DNA from: Enhydrobacter aerosaccus
GTDB taxonomy: Bacteria; Pseudomonadota; Alphaproteobacteria; Reyranellales; Reyranellaceae
DNA length: 64,000 nt
Assembly: GCF_900167455.1 (NCBI RefSeq)
Contig: NZ_FUWJ01000003.1
Span: forward strand, 1 to 64,000
Direction: 5' to 3'
A program made the translations under genes and the position numbers. How positions within the stretch are numbered: the first letter of the stretch is position 1; each line of letters begins with the position of its first letter. This document shows positions 1-8,315 of this stretch, piece after piece. The notes under the pieces are model-generated. The model ran no database searches and had not been told where the DNA came from. It was given only the letters and a program-made list of their open reading frames with translations.

Positions 1-369
1 GTCGGCTACGACTTCGACGTCGCCCAGTTCACCTTCGGCGTCCACTACAGCCCCAACTTCTTCGCCAATTCCGGCACCGCCTGGTACAAGCAGCTGCTCG
101 CAACCGTGCCGCTGCCCTTCATCAAGCTCCACGAAGACATCGCCTTCAAGCTGTTCGGCTCGATCGGCAACCAGTATGTCGCCAACAACGTCAACTACGG
201 CATCAGCAGCAACAACTACTGGGACTGGCAGGTCGGCCTCACCATGACCGCCTTCACCGTCGACTTCTCCGTCTCCTATGTCGGAACAAGCGTCAACGCT
301 TACGAAAACTGCGGAAACACCATGAACTGCGCCTCGCGTGCCCTCTTCATGGTCAGCAAGACATTCTGA
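1..369 (+). CDS. TorF-like outer-membrane porin, C-terminal part
   Basis: Only the last 122 codons are present; the reading frame is open from the first base of the window and ends at TGA 367-369. The protein has alternating polar and aromatic residues typical of outer-membrane beta strands, including a YWDWQVGLT stretch, and it ends in Phe (SKTF), the usual terminal residue of beta-barrel proteins. Two cysteines (NCGNTMNC) lie in a predicted late loop. The pattern resembles the TorF/TIGR02001 family of putative porins, whose substrate is mostly unknown. The family call rests on general resemblance. The signal peptide, if any, lies upstream of the window. Confidence 0.65.
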   Translation, partial: VGYDFDVAQFTFGVHYSPNFFANSGTAWYKQLLATVPLPFIKLHEDIAFKLFGSIGNQYVANNVNYGISSNNYWDWQVGLTMTAFTVDFSVSYVGTSVNAYENCGNTMNCASRALFMVSKTF

Positions 370-430
370 GAATCGTTCGAAGGGGCTGGCGCACCTTGCC
401 GCCAGCCCCGTCGGCTGCCATTACACGCCC

Positions 431-1690
431 ATGGATAGCGAACGGTTTGACCTCGCCATCGTGGGTGCCGGCCTCAACGGCAGCCTTCTTGCCCTTGCCG
501 CTGGCCAGGCCGGGCTCAAGATAGCCCTCATCGATCGGTTGCCACTGAAATCGATGACCGAGGCGGGCTTCGATGGTCGCACGATGGCGATCTCCTACAC
601 GAGCCAGCGTCTCTTCAAGGCTTTGGGCGTATGGGACGACGTCGCCAATGTCGCCGAGCCGATTCTCGACATCCGCATTTCCGATGCAGGCCACGACGGG
701 CAGGCGAGTCCGCTGTTCCTGCACTTCGACCACCGCGAAGCCGGCGTGGACGACAATCCCGATGCGCCCATGGGCTGGATCGTCGAGAACCGCTTCCTGC
801 GCGCGGCGATGCTGCGGCGACTCATCGACTGCGCCAATGTGGAGCTCATCGCGCCCGACGACGCCGTTGAAACCAAGCGCGATGCCGACAAGGTCGAGAT
901 CAGCCTGAAGAGCGGCCGTGTCATCACCGCCAGGCTGGTCGCGTCCGCCGAAGGTCGCTTCGGCACGATGCGCGAAGAAGCGGGCATCGGTGCTCGCTCC
1001 TGGTCCTACAATCAGACCGCGATCGTGCTGGTCGCGCGTCATGAGCGGCCGCATCGCGGCATCGCGCAGGAGAAGTTCCTGCCCGGCGGCCCCTTCGCCA
1101 TCCTGCCGATGTGCGACTCCGAGACGGGAGAGCATCTCTCTTCGATCGTCTGGACCGAGCGCACCGCGATCGCCAAGCGCCTGCTCGAACTCGACGCGGC
1201 GCGGTTCCAGGCCGAGTTCGCGCGCCGGTTTGGCGATTTCCTGGGCAAGGTGGATACGATCGGACCACGCTGGTGGTATCCGCTGCATCTTGTACACGCA
1301 GAGCGATATATCGAGCAGAGGCTGGTGCTGGTGGGAGACGCCGCCCATGGCATGCACCCGATCGCCGGTCAGGGCTACAATCTCGGCATCAGAGACATCG
1401 CCGCCCTGGTCGAGGTCCTGGTCGACGCCAAGCGGCTCGGTCTCGATGTCGGCAGCGCCGATACGCTCGAGCGCTATGCCCAATGGCGGCGCGCCGACAA
1501 CTTCGCCATGATCGCCGCGACCGATCTTCTCAACCGGCTGTTCTCCAACGACATCAAGCCGCTGCGGCTGGCCCGCGATCTCGGGCTCGGCGCCGTCAAC
1601 CGCATCCCGCCGCTGCGACGCTTCTTCATCCGCCATGCCATGGGCATGGTCGGCGATCTCCCGAAGCTGATCCGCGGCGAGCGGCTTTAG
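431..1690 (+). CDS. UbiH/UbiF/COQ6-type FAD monooxygenase
   Basis: FAD-dependent aromatic hydroxylase of the ubiquinone-biosynthesis family, 419 residues. It has an N-terminal dinucleotide-binding motif (IVGAGLNGS, about residues 9-17) and the second FAD motif GDAAHGMHPIAGQGYNLGI near residues 302-320, which is diagnostic of the UbiH/VisC/COQ6 family. I chose ATG 431 because it starts directly before the Rossmann motif; the frame is open back to 338 but that extension is not family-like. Members hydroxylate the ubiquinone ring with NAD(P)H and O2. Which ring position this one modifies cannot be told from sequence alone. The small membrane gene 1710-1943 follows and may be cotranscribed. Confidence 0.9.
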   Translation: MDSERFDLAIVGAGLNGSLLALAAGQAGLKIALIDRLPLKSMTEAGFDGRTMAISYTSQRLFKALGVWDDVANVAEPILDIRISDAGHDGQASPLFLHFDHREAGVDDNPDAPMGWIVENRFLRAAMLRRLIDCANVELIAPDDAVETKRDADKVEISLKSGRVITARLVASAEGRFGTMREEAGIGARSWSYNQTAIVLVARHERPHRGIAQEKFLPGGPFAILPMCDSETGEHLSSIVWTERTAIAKRLLELDAARFQAEFARRFGDFLGKVDTIGPRWWYPLHLVHAERYIEQRLVLVGDAAHGMHPIAGQGYNLGIRDIAALVEVLVDAKRLGLDVGSADTLERYAQWRRADNFAMIAATDLLNRLFSNDIKPLRLARDLGLGAVNRIPPLRRFFIRHAMGMVGDLPKLIRGERL

Positions 1691-1709
1691 GCGGGCGTAG
1701 GAGGACAAC

Positions 1710-1943
1710 TTGGATGGCCTGACCGCGTTCGGGCTGCTCGCCGTTACCGCGATGCTCCTTTGTTACGCCCTGGAGAACCGTAGCCACCTCTTCATCCTCT
1801 GCTTTGCCGGCGCCTGCCTGCTCGGATCGGCCTATGGCTTCCTGCAAGGCGCCTGGCCCTTCGGCGTGGTGGAAGCCATCTGGGCGGGAGTGGCCTTCCG
1901 GCGCTGGTGGTCCGCCCGCAACCGCTCGGCACGCGCGCCCTAG
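1710..1943 (+). CDS. small membrane protein, TTG start
   Basis: A 77-residue protein with two or three hydrophobic segments (FGLLAVTAMLLCYAL; LFILCFAGACLLGSAYGFL; WPFGVVEAIWAGVAF) and a basic C-terminus. No ATG lies in frame. The TTG at 1710 is preceded by a strong Shine-Dalgarno-like AGGAGGA at 1699-1705, which decides the start. It resembles the short YgjV-like or hypothetical membrane proteins often seen in alphaproteobacteria, but I do not recognise a function. It follows the UbiH-type gene by 19 bases on the same strand. Confidence 0.7.
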   Translation: MDGLTAFGLLAVTAMLLCYALENRSHLFILCFAGACLLGSAYGFLQGAWPFGVVEAIWAGVAFRRWWSARNRSARAP

Positions 1944-1994
1944 ACTCCGCGCTTCGGCCACCCTATTTCAAGGGCCAATCTCAAGGGAAAACCC

Positions 1995-2972
1995 ATGGCG
2001 ACTCCCCAGACATCGGCACAAGTGCCCGTGACGGTGCTGACCGGCTATCTCGGCGCCGGCAAGACAACCCTGCTGAACCGTATCCTGAGCGAGCAGCACG
2101 GGAAGAAATACGCCGTGATCGTCAACGAGTTCGGCGAGCTCGGCGTCGACAACGACCTCGTGGTGAATGCCGACGAGGAAGTGTTCGAGATGAACAACGG
2201 CTGCATCTGCTGCACGGTGCGCGGCGATCTGATCCGCATTATCGAAGGGCTGATGAAGCGCAAGGACAAGTTCGACGGCATTCTGGTGGAGACCACCGGC
2301 CTGGCCGATCCCGGCCCTGTCGCGCAGACCTTCTTCACCGACGAGGAGGTGAAGGCCAGGACCCGGCTCGATGCGATCGTAACCGTGGTCGATGCCAAGC
2401 ATTTCCTCGGCCAGCTCGAGCAGGGTGACGAAGCCGAGGAGCAGGTGGCCTTTGCCGACGTGATCCTGCTGAACAAGACCGATCTCGTGAGTCCCGAGGA
2501 GCTGAAGAAGGTCGAGGACCGGATCCGGTCGATCAATCCCTATGCCCGCCTCCACCGTACCGAGAAGAGCAAGGTCGAGCTCGACGCCATCCTCGACAAG
2601 GGCGCGTTCGACCTCAACCGCATCCTGGAATTCGAACCGGACTTCCTTGAACACGGCCACGACCACGATCACGAGGACGAGGTCACCAGCCTCAGCATCA
2701 CCGCCGACCGTCCGGTCGATCCCGACAAGTTCCAGAAGTGGATGGGCGCGGTCCTGCAGATCAAGGGCCCCGACATCTTCCGTAGCAAGGGCATCCTGGC
2801 CATCGATGGCGCGCCCCGCCGCTACGTCTATCAAGGCGTGCACATGATGATGGACGCCGACTGGGGCCAGCCGTGGAAGGAAGGCGAGCCACGCACCAGC
2901 AAGCTCGTCTTCATCGGCCGCAATCTCGACGGCGACAATCTCGAGCGCGGCTTCCAGGACTGCCTGAAGTAG
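1995..2972 (+). CDS. CobW/COG0523-family metal-chaperone GTPase
   Basis: G3E-family GTPase, 325 residues, thought to deliver metal (often zinc or cobalt) to client proteins. The P-loop GYLGAGKTT lies at about residues 16-24, the metal-binding CICC motif at about 70-73 (NGCICCTVRGDL), the guanine-specificity motif NKTD near 162, and a histidine/acid-rich HGHDHDHEDE stretch near 219-228. The C-terminal CobW_C domain ends before the stop. The WD40 gene begins 4 bases after the stop, so the two form an operon. I saw no Zur-like box in the 51 bases upstream, so zinc control is not supported here. Confidence 0.93.
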   Translation: MATPQTSAQVPVTVLTGYLGAGKTTLLNRILSEQHGKKYAVIVNEFGELGVDNDLVVNADEEVFEMNNGCICCTVRGDLIRIIEGLMKRKDKFDGILVETTGLADPGPVAQTFFTDEEVKARTRLDAIVTVVDAKHFLGQLEQGDEAEEQVAFADVILLNKTDLVSPEELKKVEDRIRSINPYARLHRTEKSKVELDAILDKGAFDLNRILEFEPDFLEHGHDHDHEDEVTSLSITADRPVDPDKFQKWMGAVLQIKGPDIFRSKGILAIDGAPRRYVYQGVHMMMDADWGQPWKEGEPRTSKLVFIGRNLDGDNLERGFQDCLK

Positions 2973-2976
2973 ATCC

Positions 2977-4020
2977 GTGAAGCTCGATCTCGCTGATCCG
3001 ACGTGGCAGATCGACCTGCCACGCCACCGCTCCGTGGCCGGCGATGCGCCGGTCGCCGGCTGTGCTTTCAGCCGCGACGGCACCGTTGCGGCCTTTGCCT
3101 TGGGCGATGGCGCCGTGCGCTTTCTGCCCGCCGATCTGTCCGCCGCCGTCCCGGCCGGCGCCGCGCCGGTTCACAAAGGCGCGGTGCTGGCCCTGGCGGC
3201 CGATCCCGCCGGAACCGGGTTCGTCAGCGGCGGCGACGATGGGCGGCTTCTGCGCCTGGCGCTCGATGGCTCGGTCAGCGAAGTGGCCAACCAGAAGGGC
3301 AAATGGATCGAGCATATCGCCACGCACAGGGCGACCGGCACCGTGGCGGCCTCTGCCGGCAAGATGGCGCTGGTGGCAAAGGACGGCGAGGTGCGGGAGT
3401 TCGGGCCGCATCAGAGCACCGTCGCCGATCTCGATTTCAGCAAGGATGGCGGCCGGCTGGCCTGCGCGCATTATGGCGGCGTCACGGTGTGGAGCATCGG
3501 CCAGGTCACCCTGCCGCCGCGGCGCTTCGCCTGGGCGGGCAGCCACGTCGCCATGAAGTGGAGTCCGGATGGCAAGTTCATCGCCACCGGCACGCAGGAG
3601 AACGACATCCATGTCTGGCGGGTGGCGCAGGCCGCCGACATGCGCATGCAGGGATATCCGGCCAAGGTGCGGTCGCTCTCATGGTCGGCCGATGCACGCT
3701 GGCTCTACACCTCCGCACAGCCGGTCTTCACGGCCTGGTCGTTCGCGGGCAAGGGCCCCGAGGGCAAGCCGCCGCTGCAGTTCGGCCAGGAAGGCGCCGG
3801 CCTGATCACCGTCGTTGCCGCCCATCCGACGGCCGAATTCGTGCTGGGCGGCTACGACACCGGCGAGGTGCAGCTCGGCGACATCAAGTCCCGGCGCTCG
3901 ATCGTGATCAGGATCGCGGACGGCTCGCCGATCACGGGTCTCGCCTGGGCTCCCGACGGCTTCCGCCTTGCTCTCGGCAACGAGCGCGGCGACCTGGTGG
4001 TGATCGATCTGCGGCGCTGA
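2977..4020 (+). CDS. WD40 repeat protein
   Basis: Predicted beta-propeller of 347 residues without a signal peptide, so cytoplasmic. Recurring WD40-like units can be seen (for example AVFALGDGAVRF-type, GGDDGRLLRLAL, WSPDGKFIATGTQENDIHVWRV, WAPDGFRLALGNERGDLVVIDL). The start is GTG at 2977, 4 bases after the CobW stop, so translation is probably coupled. Pairing of a WD40 gene with a CobW GTPase recurs in alphaproteobacteria as far as I recall. A scaffold or adaptor role for the GTPase is inference only. Confidence 0.85.
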   Translation: MKLDLADPTWQIDLPRHRSVAGDAPVAGCAFSRDGTVAAFALGDGAVRFLPADLSAAVPAGAAPVHKGAVLALAADPAGTGFVSGGDDGRLLRLALDGSVSEVANQKGKWIEHIATHRATGTVAASAGKMALVAKDGEVREFGPHQSTVADLDFSKDGGRLACAHYGGVTVWSIGQVTLPPRRFAWAGSHVAMKWSPDGKFIATGTQENDIHVWRVAQAADMRMQGYPAKVRSLSWSADARWLYTSAQPVFTAWSFAGKGPEGKPPLQFGQEGAGLITVVAAHPTAEFVLGGYDTGEVQLGDIKSRRSIVIRIADGSPITGLAWAPDGFRLALGNERGDLVVIDLRR

Positions 4021-4083
4021 GGCTGAGTCCCGAGCGCTCGACGGGCGAACGGGCTTGAGACGAAGCCGCGACGACGAGGTCGC

Positions 4084-4635
4084 TCAGGACGTGGCCGCCA
4101 CGTGCTCCGCCAATGCTGCCCGCAAGGCCTTTTCGGTCGCCGCGTCGAACGATGTCCTCACCACCCTGCCGCCGACGCCGGCAAGATCGGCCAGCACCCT
4201 GTCGGCCGTCATCTTGCGGATGAGCAGGAACAATCCGGCCTCGCCGGGCTTCAAGGCCCGGGCCTGCTCCCTCATCTCGGCGTCCGGGATGCCGACATCG
4301 GCCAGCAGCCCGTGAACGGCCCCGGCTGTCGCGGCAACCCCGGGAAGGGCGGCCGCAGCCAGTTCGACGGCACCGACTGCCGCCCCCGCCGCCACACCCA
4401 CCGCAGGCATCGCGAAGAGGGCGCCGGTAATGAGGCCCCACATCGCACCGTTGCTGGCGCCGCTCCCGGTCAGGCTGACCATCTGGTTGAGCTTCACATG
4501 GCCCTTCGCGTCGCGCACGGCGATCACCGCGTCACCAACCTCGATCAAGTATTTTTTCTGCAGGGCGAGGATCCGTGTCCGCACTTCCTCGGCCTGGGCC
4601 TCGGATGGAAAGGCGATCAATACCAGGTCGTTCAT
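4084..4635 (-). CDS. DUF1269-type membrane-associated protein
   Basis: Protein of 183 residues starting at ATG 4635 (MNDLVLIAF). The beginning forms an alpha/beta segment that reads like DUF1269: LVLIAFPSEAQAEEV, followed by a central glycine/alanine-rich hydrophobic hairpin (MWGLITGALFAMPAVGVAAGAAVGAVELA) that resembles a glycine zipper. The C-terminal half is soluble (LFLLIRKMTADRVLADLAG). The family has no established activity and is often stress-linked. The frame stays open upstream to 4677, but those extra residues look non-coding. Confidence 0.8.
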   Translation of the reverse strand: MNDLVLIAFPSEAQAEEVRTRILALQKKYLIEVGDAVIAVRDAKGHVKLNQMVSLTGSGASNGAMWGLITGALFAMPAVGVAAGAAVGAVELAAAALPGVAATAGAVHGLLADVGIPDAEMREQARALKPGEAGLFLLIRKMTADRVLADLAGVGGRVVRTSFDAATEKALRAALAEHVAATS

Positions 4636-4854
4636 CCCGGCCTCCGGCCCGTTGCTGCGATGCCAGTCTTGTCTCATCCCGACGTTACAGCTTTAGTCAC
4701 GTGCCTGGGCGGCGCCGGGCGTAGGTGACCATAATCGTCGTCCGGGGCCGGTCAGTCGTAAGATCGGCCGATGACAACTGAAGAATGGACATCGTCCCGG
4801 GACCGTTTCCGTTTTTTTCCCGTTTCTTTAACGGCAACGGCCGTCTCGCGATGC

Positions 4855-6090
4855 CTATCCGTTACGGGGCACCAGCAGCCGGTTCGACACGAAGCAGAGC
4901 AGCCCGGCAATTCCCATCGCGGTCGTCATGGGCGCGATGGTGCCGTCCAGCGCCTGGCCGACCACGGCGCCGAACACCGCACCAAGGCCGAACTGCATCA
5001 CGCCCATCAGCGACGAGGCGGTGCCGGCCATGTGGGGATAGCGCTGCAGGGCGACCGCGGTGGCATTGGGCGCGATCATGCTGAGCGCGGCGATCTGCGG
5101 CGCGAAGCAGAAGAAGAACGGCCACATGCCGATGGTGCCGTAGCGCGCTTCGATCAGCCCCAGCACCAGGGCCGCAGGACCAGTGATCGCGGGAATGAGC
5201 ACGGCATAGCGCAGGATCTTGCTGGCTCCGAAGACCGGCGCCAGCTTGGCGTTCACGAGGCTGCCGACGGTCATGAACAGGACAATGCCGCCGAAGATCA
5301 CGCCGTAGAGCCGCGGCGCGACGCCGTAGCGTTCGATGAAGACGAACGGTGAGCCGGACAGGAAGGAGAGCAGCGCTGCGAACTGGAAGGAGCTGGTGAA
5401 GGCGTAGCCCATGAATGCCTTGTGCCGGAACAGCTCGCCAAAGCGCTTCAGGATCGCCGACAGGACCAGCGGCTGGCGGTATTCCGGCCGCAGCGTCTCG
5501 GGCAGATAGAGAAAGCTCGTCAGCCAGGCGAACAGGCCGACGCCCGCCAGAATGAGGAAGATCGCGTGCCAGCCGAGAAACCACAGGATCTGACCGCCGA
5601 TCAGGGGCGCCATCATCGGTGCGATCGAGGTGCAGGCCAGCATGAGCGACATCACGCGCGCCGCCTGGTCGCGCTCGGCGAGGTCGCGCACCATGGTCCG
5701 CGACAACACCACGCTGCCGCAGGCGGCAAGGCCCTGCAGCAGGCGCAACAGGATGAGCTGCTCGGCGGCCGCCGCAACGGCGCAGCCGAGGCTGGCGATC
5801 ACATAGATGCCCAGCGCGCCCAGGATGATGCGCCGGCGACCGAAGCGATCGCCCGCCGGCCCGTAGAAGATCTGGCCAAGCCCGAAGGACAGCATGAACG
5901 CCGACAGGGTGAGCTGGATATCGGCCGTCGTGCTGTGCAGATCGATGGCGATCACCGGCAGCGCCGGCAGATACATGTCGATCGAGAGCGGGGTGAAAGC
6001 CGAGAGAAGCGCGAGGACCGCGACCAGCAGCGGCGTCAGCTTGGGGCGCGCGGCGACGCCAGCCGCTTGGGACTCGATGACGGTACTCAT
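4855..6090 (-). CDS. Bcr/CflA-family drug-resistance transporter (MFS)
   Basis: Major facilitator transporter of 411 residues with about 12 hydrophobic segments. The first helix region contains LSIDMYLPALPVI, typical of the Bcr/CflA drug:proton antiporter group, and the cytoplasmic loop 2-3 carries the MFS motif A variant GPAGDRFGRRRIIL. The Arg/Asp residues in helix 1 are as in the family. Family members export bicyclomycin, chloramphenicol or other small molecules; the substrate here is unknown. ATG 6090 was chosen over the longer frame to 6129. It is transcribed divergently from the MoeB-like gene, 53 bases away. Confidence 0.9.
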   Translation of the reverse strand: MSTVIESQAAGVAARPKLTPLLVAVLALLSAFTPLSIDMYLPALPVIAIDLHSTTADIQLTLSAFMLSFGLGQIFYGPAGDRFGRRRIILGALGIYVIASLGCAVAAAAEQLILLRLLQGLAACGSVVLSRTMVRDLAERDQAARVMSLMLACTSIAPMMAPLIGGQILWFLGWHAIFLILAGVGLFAWLTSFLYLPETLRPEYRQPLVLSAILKRFGELFRHKAFMGYAFTSSFQFAALLSFLSGSPFVFIERYGVAPRLYGVIFGGIVLFMTVGSLVNAKLAPVFGASKILRYAVLIPAITGPAALVLGLIEARYGTIGMWPFFFCFAPQIAALSMIAPNATAVALQRYPHMAGTASSLMGVMQFGLGAVFGAVVGQALDGTIAPMTTAMGIAGLLCFVSNRLLVPRNG

Positions 6091-6143
6091 TCCAGCTCGC
6101 TCTAGCAGCCAATGTGTCCGCCGCGCCATGCTATAAGCGGACC

Positions 6144-6917
6144 ATGACGGTGCTACCCGATATGACCGAGACGCAGATCAGGCGCTACGCGCGGCATATC
6201 GTGCTGCCCGAGATCGGCGGCATCGGCCAATCGCGCCTGATCGCGGCGAAGGTCCTCGTGATCGGCGCCGGCGGCCTCGGCGCACCCGCCCTGCAGTATC
6301 TCGCCGCCGCCGGCATCGGCACGCTGGGGGTGATCGACGACGACACGGTCGACCTGTCGAACCTGCAACGTCAGATCATCCATCGCACCGCCGATATCGG
6401 CGCGGCCAAGACGGACAGCGCCCGTCGCGCCCTGACCGAGATCAATCCCGAAGTCACCGTCCAGCCCCACCAGGAGCGGCTGACAGTCGCCAATGCCGAG
6501 CGGATCATCGCCGGCTACGATGTCGTGGCCGACGGCAGCGACAACTTCGCCACACGGTACCTGCTCAACGACACCTGCTATCGCCTCAGGAAGACCCTGG
6601 TTTCCGCGGCGATCCTTCGTTTCGACGGTCAGATCTCGACCTACAAGCCCTGGCTCGGTGCCGCCCATCCCTGCCTGCGCTGCATCTTCCCGGCCGCCCC
6701 TTCCGAGGACGCGGTCCCGAGCTGCGCCCAGGCCGGCGTGCTGGGCGCCCTGGCCGGCACCTTGGGCGCCCTCCAGGCAACGGAAGTGGTGAAGGAGATC
6801 CTGGGCATCGGCCGATCCCTGTCCGGTCGCCTGCTCACGTACGACGCGCTCGACGCCTCGTTCGAGGAGATGGCGATCACCAAGCGTGCCGATTGTCCGA
6901 CCTGCGGGGCCGCATGA
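6144..6917 (+). CDS. moeB: MoeB/ThiF/HesA-family adenylyltransferase
   Basis: E1-like enzyme of 257 residues that adenylates the C-terminal glycine of a sulfur-carrier protein (MoaD or ThiS). It has the ATP-binding GAGGLGAP motif at 41-48, DDDTVDLSNLQRQ at 65-77, two zinc CXXC pairs (C177/C180 and C251/C254) and the conserved cysteine C194 in PSCAQAG. It has no C-terminal rhodanese domain, so sulfur must come from another protein. The stop overlaps the next start as ATGA, so it is coupled to a DsrE-like protein. The choice between molybdopterin and thiazole pathways is not settled by sequence alone. Confidence 0.9.
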   Translation: MTVLPDMTETQIRRYARHIVLPEIGGIGQSRLIAAKVLVIGAGGLGAPALQYLAAAGIGTLGVIDDDTVDLSNLQRQIIHRTADIGAAKTDSARRALTEINPEVTVQPHQERLTVANAERIIAGYDVVADGSDNFATRYLLNDTCYRLRKTLVSAAILRFDGQISTYKPWLGAAHPCLRCIFPAAPSEDAVPSCAQAGVLGALAGTLGALQATEVVKEILGIGRSLSGRLLTYDALDASFEEMAITKRADCPTCGAA

Positions 6918-7309
6918 AGGGTCCCGAAGGCGGCCTGTCGCTGATCGTGCGATCGGGCGACTATGAGAGCGTGCACTACGCCCTGGCCCTCGCCAGTGCG
7001 GCGCTCGCCATCAACCGGCCCGCCATCCTGTTCTTCACCCTCGGCGGGATCCGCGCCCTGCTGGGACCGCCTGCCACACTCGACGATTGGGATCGCGACG
7101 AACTGATGCGCCAGCGCGGCATCGGCGATTTCGAGACCCTGCTGCAGGCCTGCGTCGAGCTCGGTGCCCGCTTCATCGTGTGCGAGATGGGGCTTCGTGC
7201 ACTGGGCATCGATCGCGCCCAGCTGCGGCGCGACGTCCCCTTCACGGTCGCCGGGATCGTGACCTTGCTGGACGAAACCAAACCCGGCATGCATCTGCTG
7301 ACGCTTTAA
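6914..7309 (+). CDS. DsrE/DsrF-like sulfur-relay protein
   Basis: Small alpha/beta protein of 131 residues that resembles the DsrE/peroxiredoxin-like family: SLIVRSGDYESVHYALALASAAL at the beginning, then ILFFTLGGIRAL, and a cysteine in the typical late position (RFIVCEMGLRALGI). The ATG at 6914 overlaps the TGA of the adenylyltransferase (ATGA), so translation is coupled. Family members carry persulfide sulfur or modulate it. The pairing suggests a sulfur donor or acceptor for the adenylated carrier, which is inference. Confidence 0.8.
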   Translation: MKGPEGGLSLIVRSGDYESVHYALALASAALAINRPAILFFTLGGIRALLGPPATLDDWDRDELMRQRGIGDFETLLQACVELGARFIVCEMGLRALGIDRAQLRRDVPFTVAGIVTLLDETKPGMHLLTL

Positions 7310-7337
7310 CGGTCAAACTGTCGATAATGGAGACCTC

Positions 7338-8315
7338 ATGACATCCGCTGCCTTCGACGTGCTGGGAATCGGCAACGCCATTGTCGACGTGATCAGCCAT
7401 GCCGACGATGCCTTCCTCTCCCGGCACAAGCTCGCCAAGGGCAGCATGATGCTGATCGACGAGGCCCGCGCCGACGCGCTCTATGCCGATATGGGGCCGG
7501 GTATCGAGGTCTCGGGCGGCTCGTGCGGCAACACCATGGCCGGCGTCGCCTCGTTCGGCGGCAAGGGTGCCTATATCGGCAAGGTGCGCAACGATCAGCT
7601 CGGCACCGTCTTCGCGCATGATCTGCGGTCCATCGGCGTGGCTTTCGACACGCCGCAGGCGCAATCGGGGCCCGCCACCGCGCGCTGCCTGATCTTGGTG
7701 ACACCCGACGCGCAACGCACCATGAACACCTTCCTGGGCGCCTGTACTGGCCTCGGCCCGAACGACATCGACCCCAAGCTGGTGGGCGGAGCGCAGGTCA
7801 CCTACGTCGAGGGCTATCTCTGGGACGCGCCCGAGGCCAAGAAGGCGGTGCTGAAGGCGTTCGACGCGGCGCATGCCGCCGGCCGGCTGGTGTCGATCAC
7901 GCTGTCCGATGCGTTCTGCGTCGATCGCTATCGCGACGAGTTCCGCGCCCTGATCCGCGACAAGGTCGACATCCTGTTCGGCAACGAGAGCGAGATCAAA
8001 TCCCTGTACCAGGTCGACAGCTTTGAAGCCGCGCTGGAAGCGACACGCAAGGAAGCGAAGATCGCCGCCCTGACACGCAGCGAGAAAGGCTCCATCGTCG
8101 TGAAGGGCAACGAGACGCACGCCGTTCCGGCCGCTCCGGTTGCCAAGGTGGTCGACACGACTGGCGCCGGCGATCTCTATGCCGCTGGCTTCCTCTACGG
8201 CTTCACCCACGGCAAGCCGCTGGCCGAATGCGCGCGGCTGGGCGGCATCGCGGCCGCCGAGATCATCTCCCATGTCGGCGCACGCCCCGAGACGCCGCTC
8301 AAGGGCCTGATGTGA
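7338..8315 (+). CDS. adenosine kinase, PfkB/ribokinase family
   Basis: PfkB-type sugar kinase of 325 residues. The C-terminal signature VDTTGAGDLYAAGFLYG contains the anion hole and catalytic Asp (GAGD), and the N-terminal GGSCGNTMAGVASFGG motif is the substrate-binding signature of the family. The best fit is the alphaproteobacterial adenosine kinase branch (AMP from adenosine and ATP, purine salvage). ATG 7338 has GGAG 8 bases upstream. Its TGA overlaps the GTG start of the next gene (GTGA), so the permease is coupled to it. Confidence 0.9.
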   Translation: MTSAAFDVLGIGNAIVDVISHADDAFLSRHKLAKGSMMLIDEARADALYADMGPGIEVSGGSCGNTMAGVASFGGKGAYIGKVRNDQLGTVFAHDLRSIGVAFDTPQAQSGPATARCLILVTPDAQRTMNTFLGACTGLGPNDIDPKLVGGAQVTYVEGYLWDAPEAKKAVLKAFDAAHAAGRLVSITLSDAFCVDRYRDEFRALIRDKVDILFGNESEIKSLYQVDSFEAALEATRKEAKIAALTRSEKGSIVVKGNETHAVPAAPVAKVVDTTGAGDLYAAGFLYGFTHGKPLAECARLGGIAAAEIISHVGARPETPLKGLM

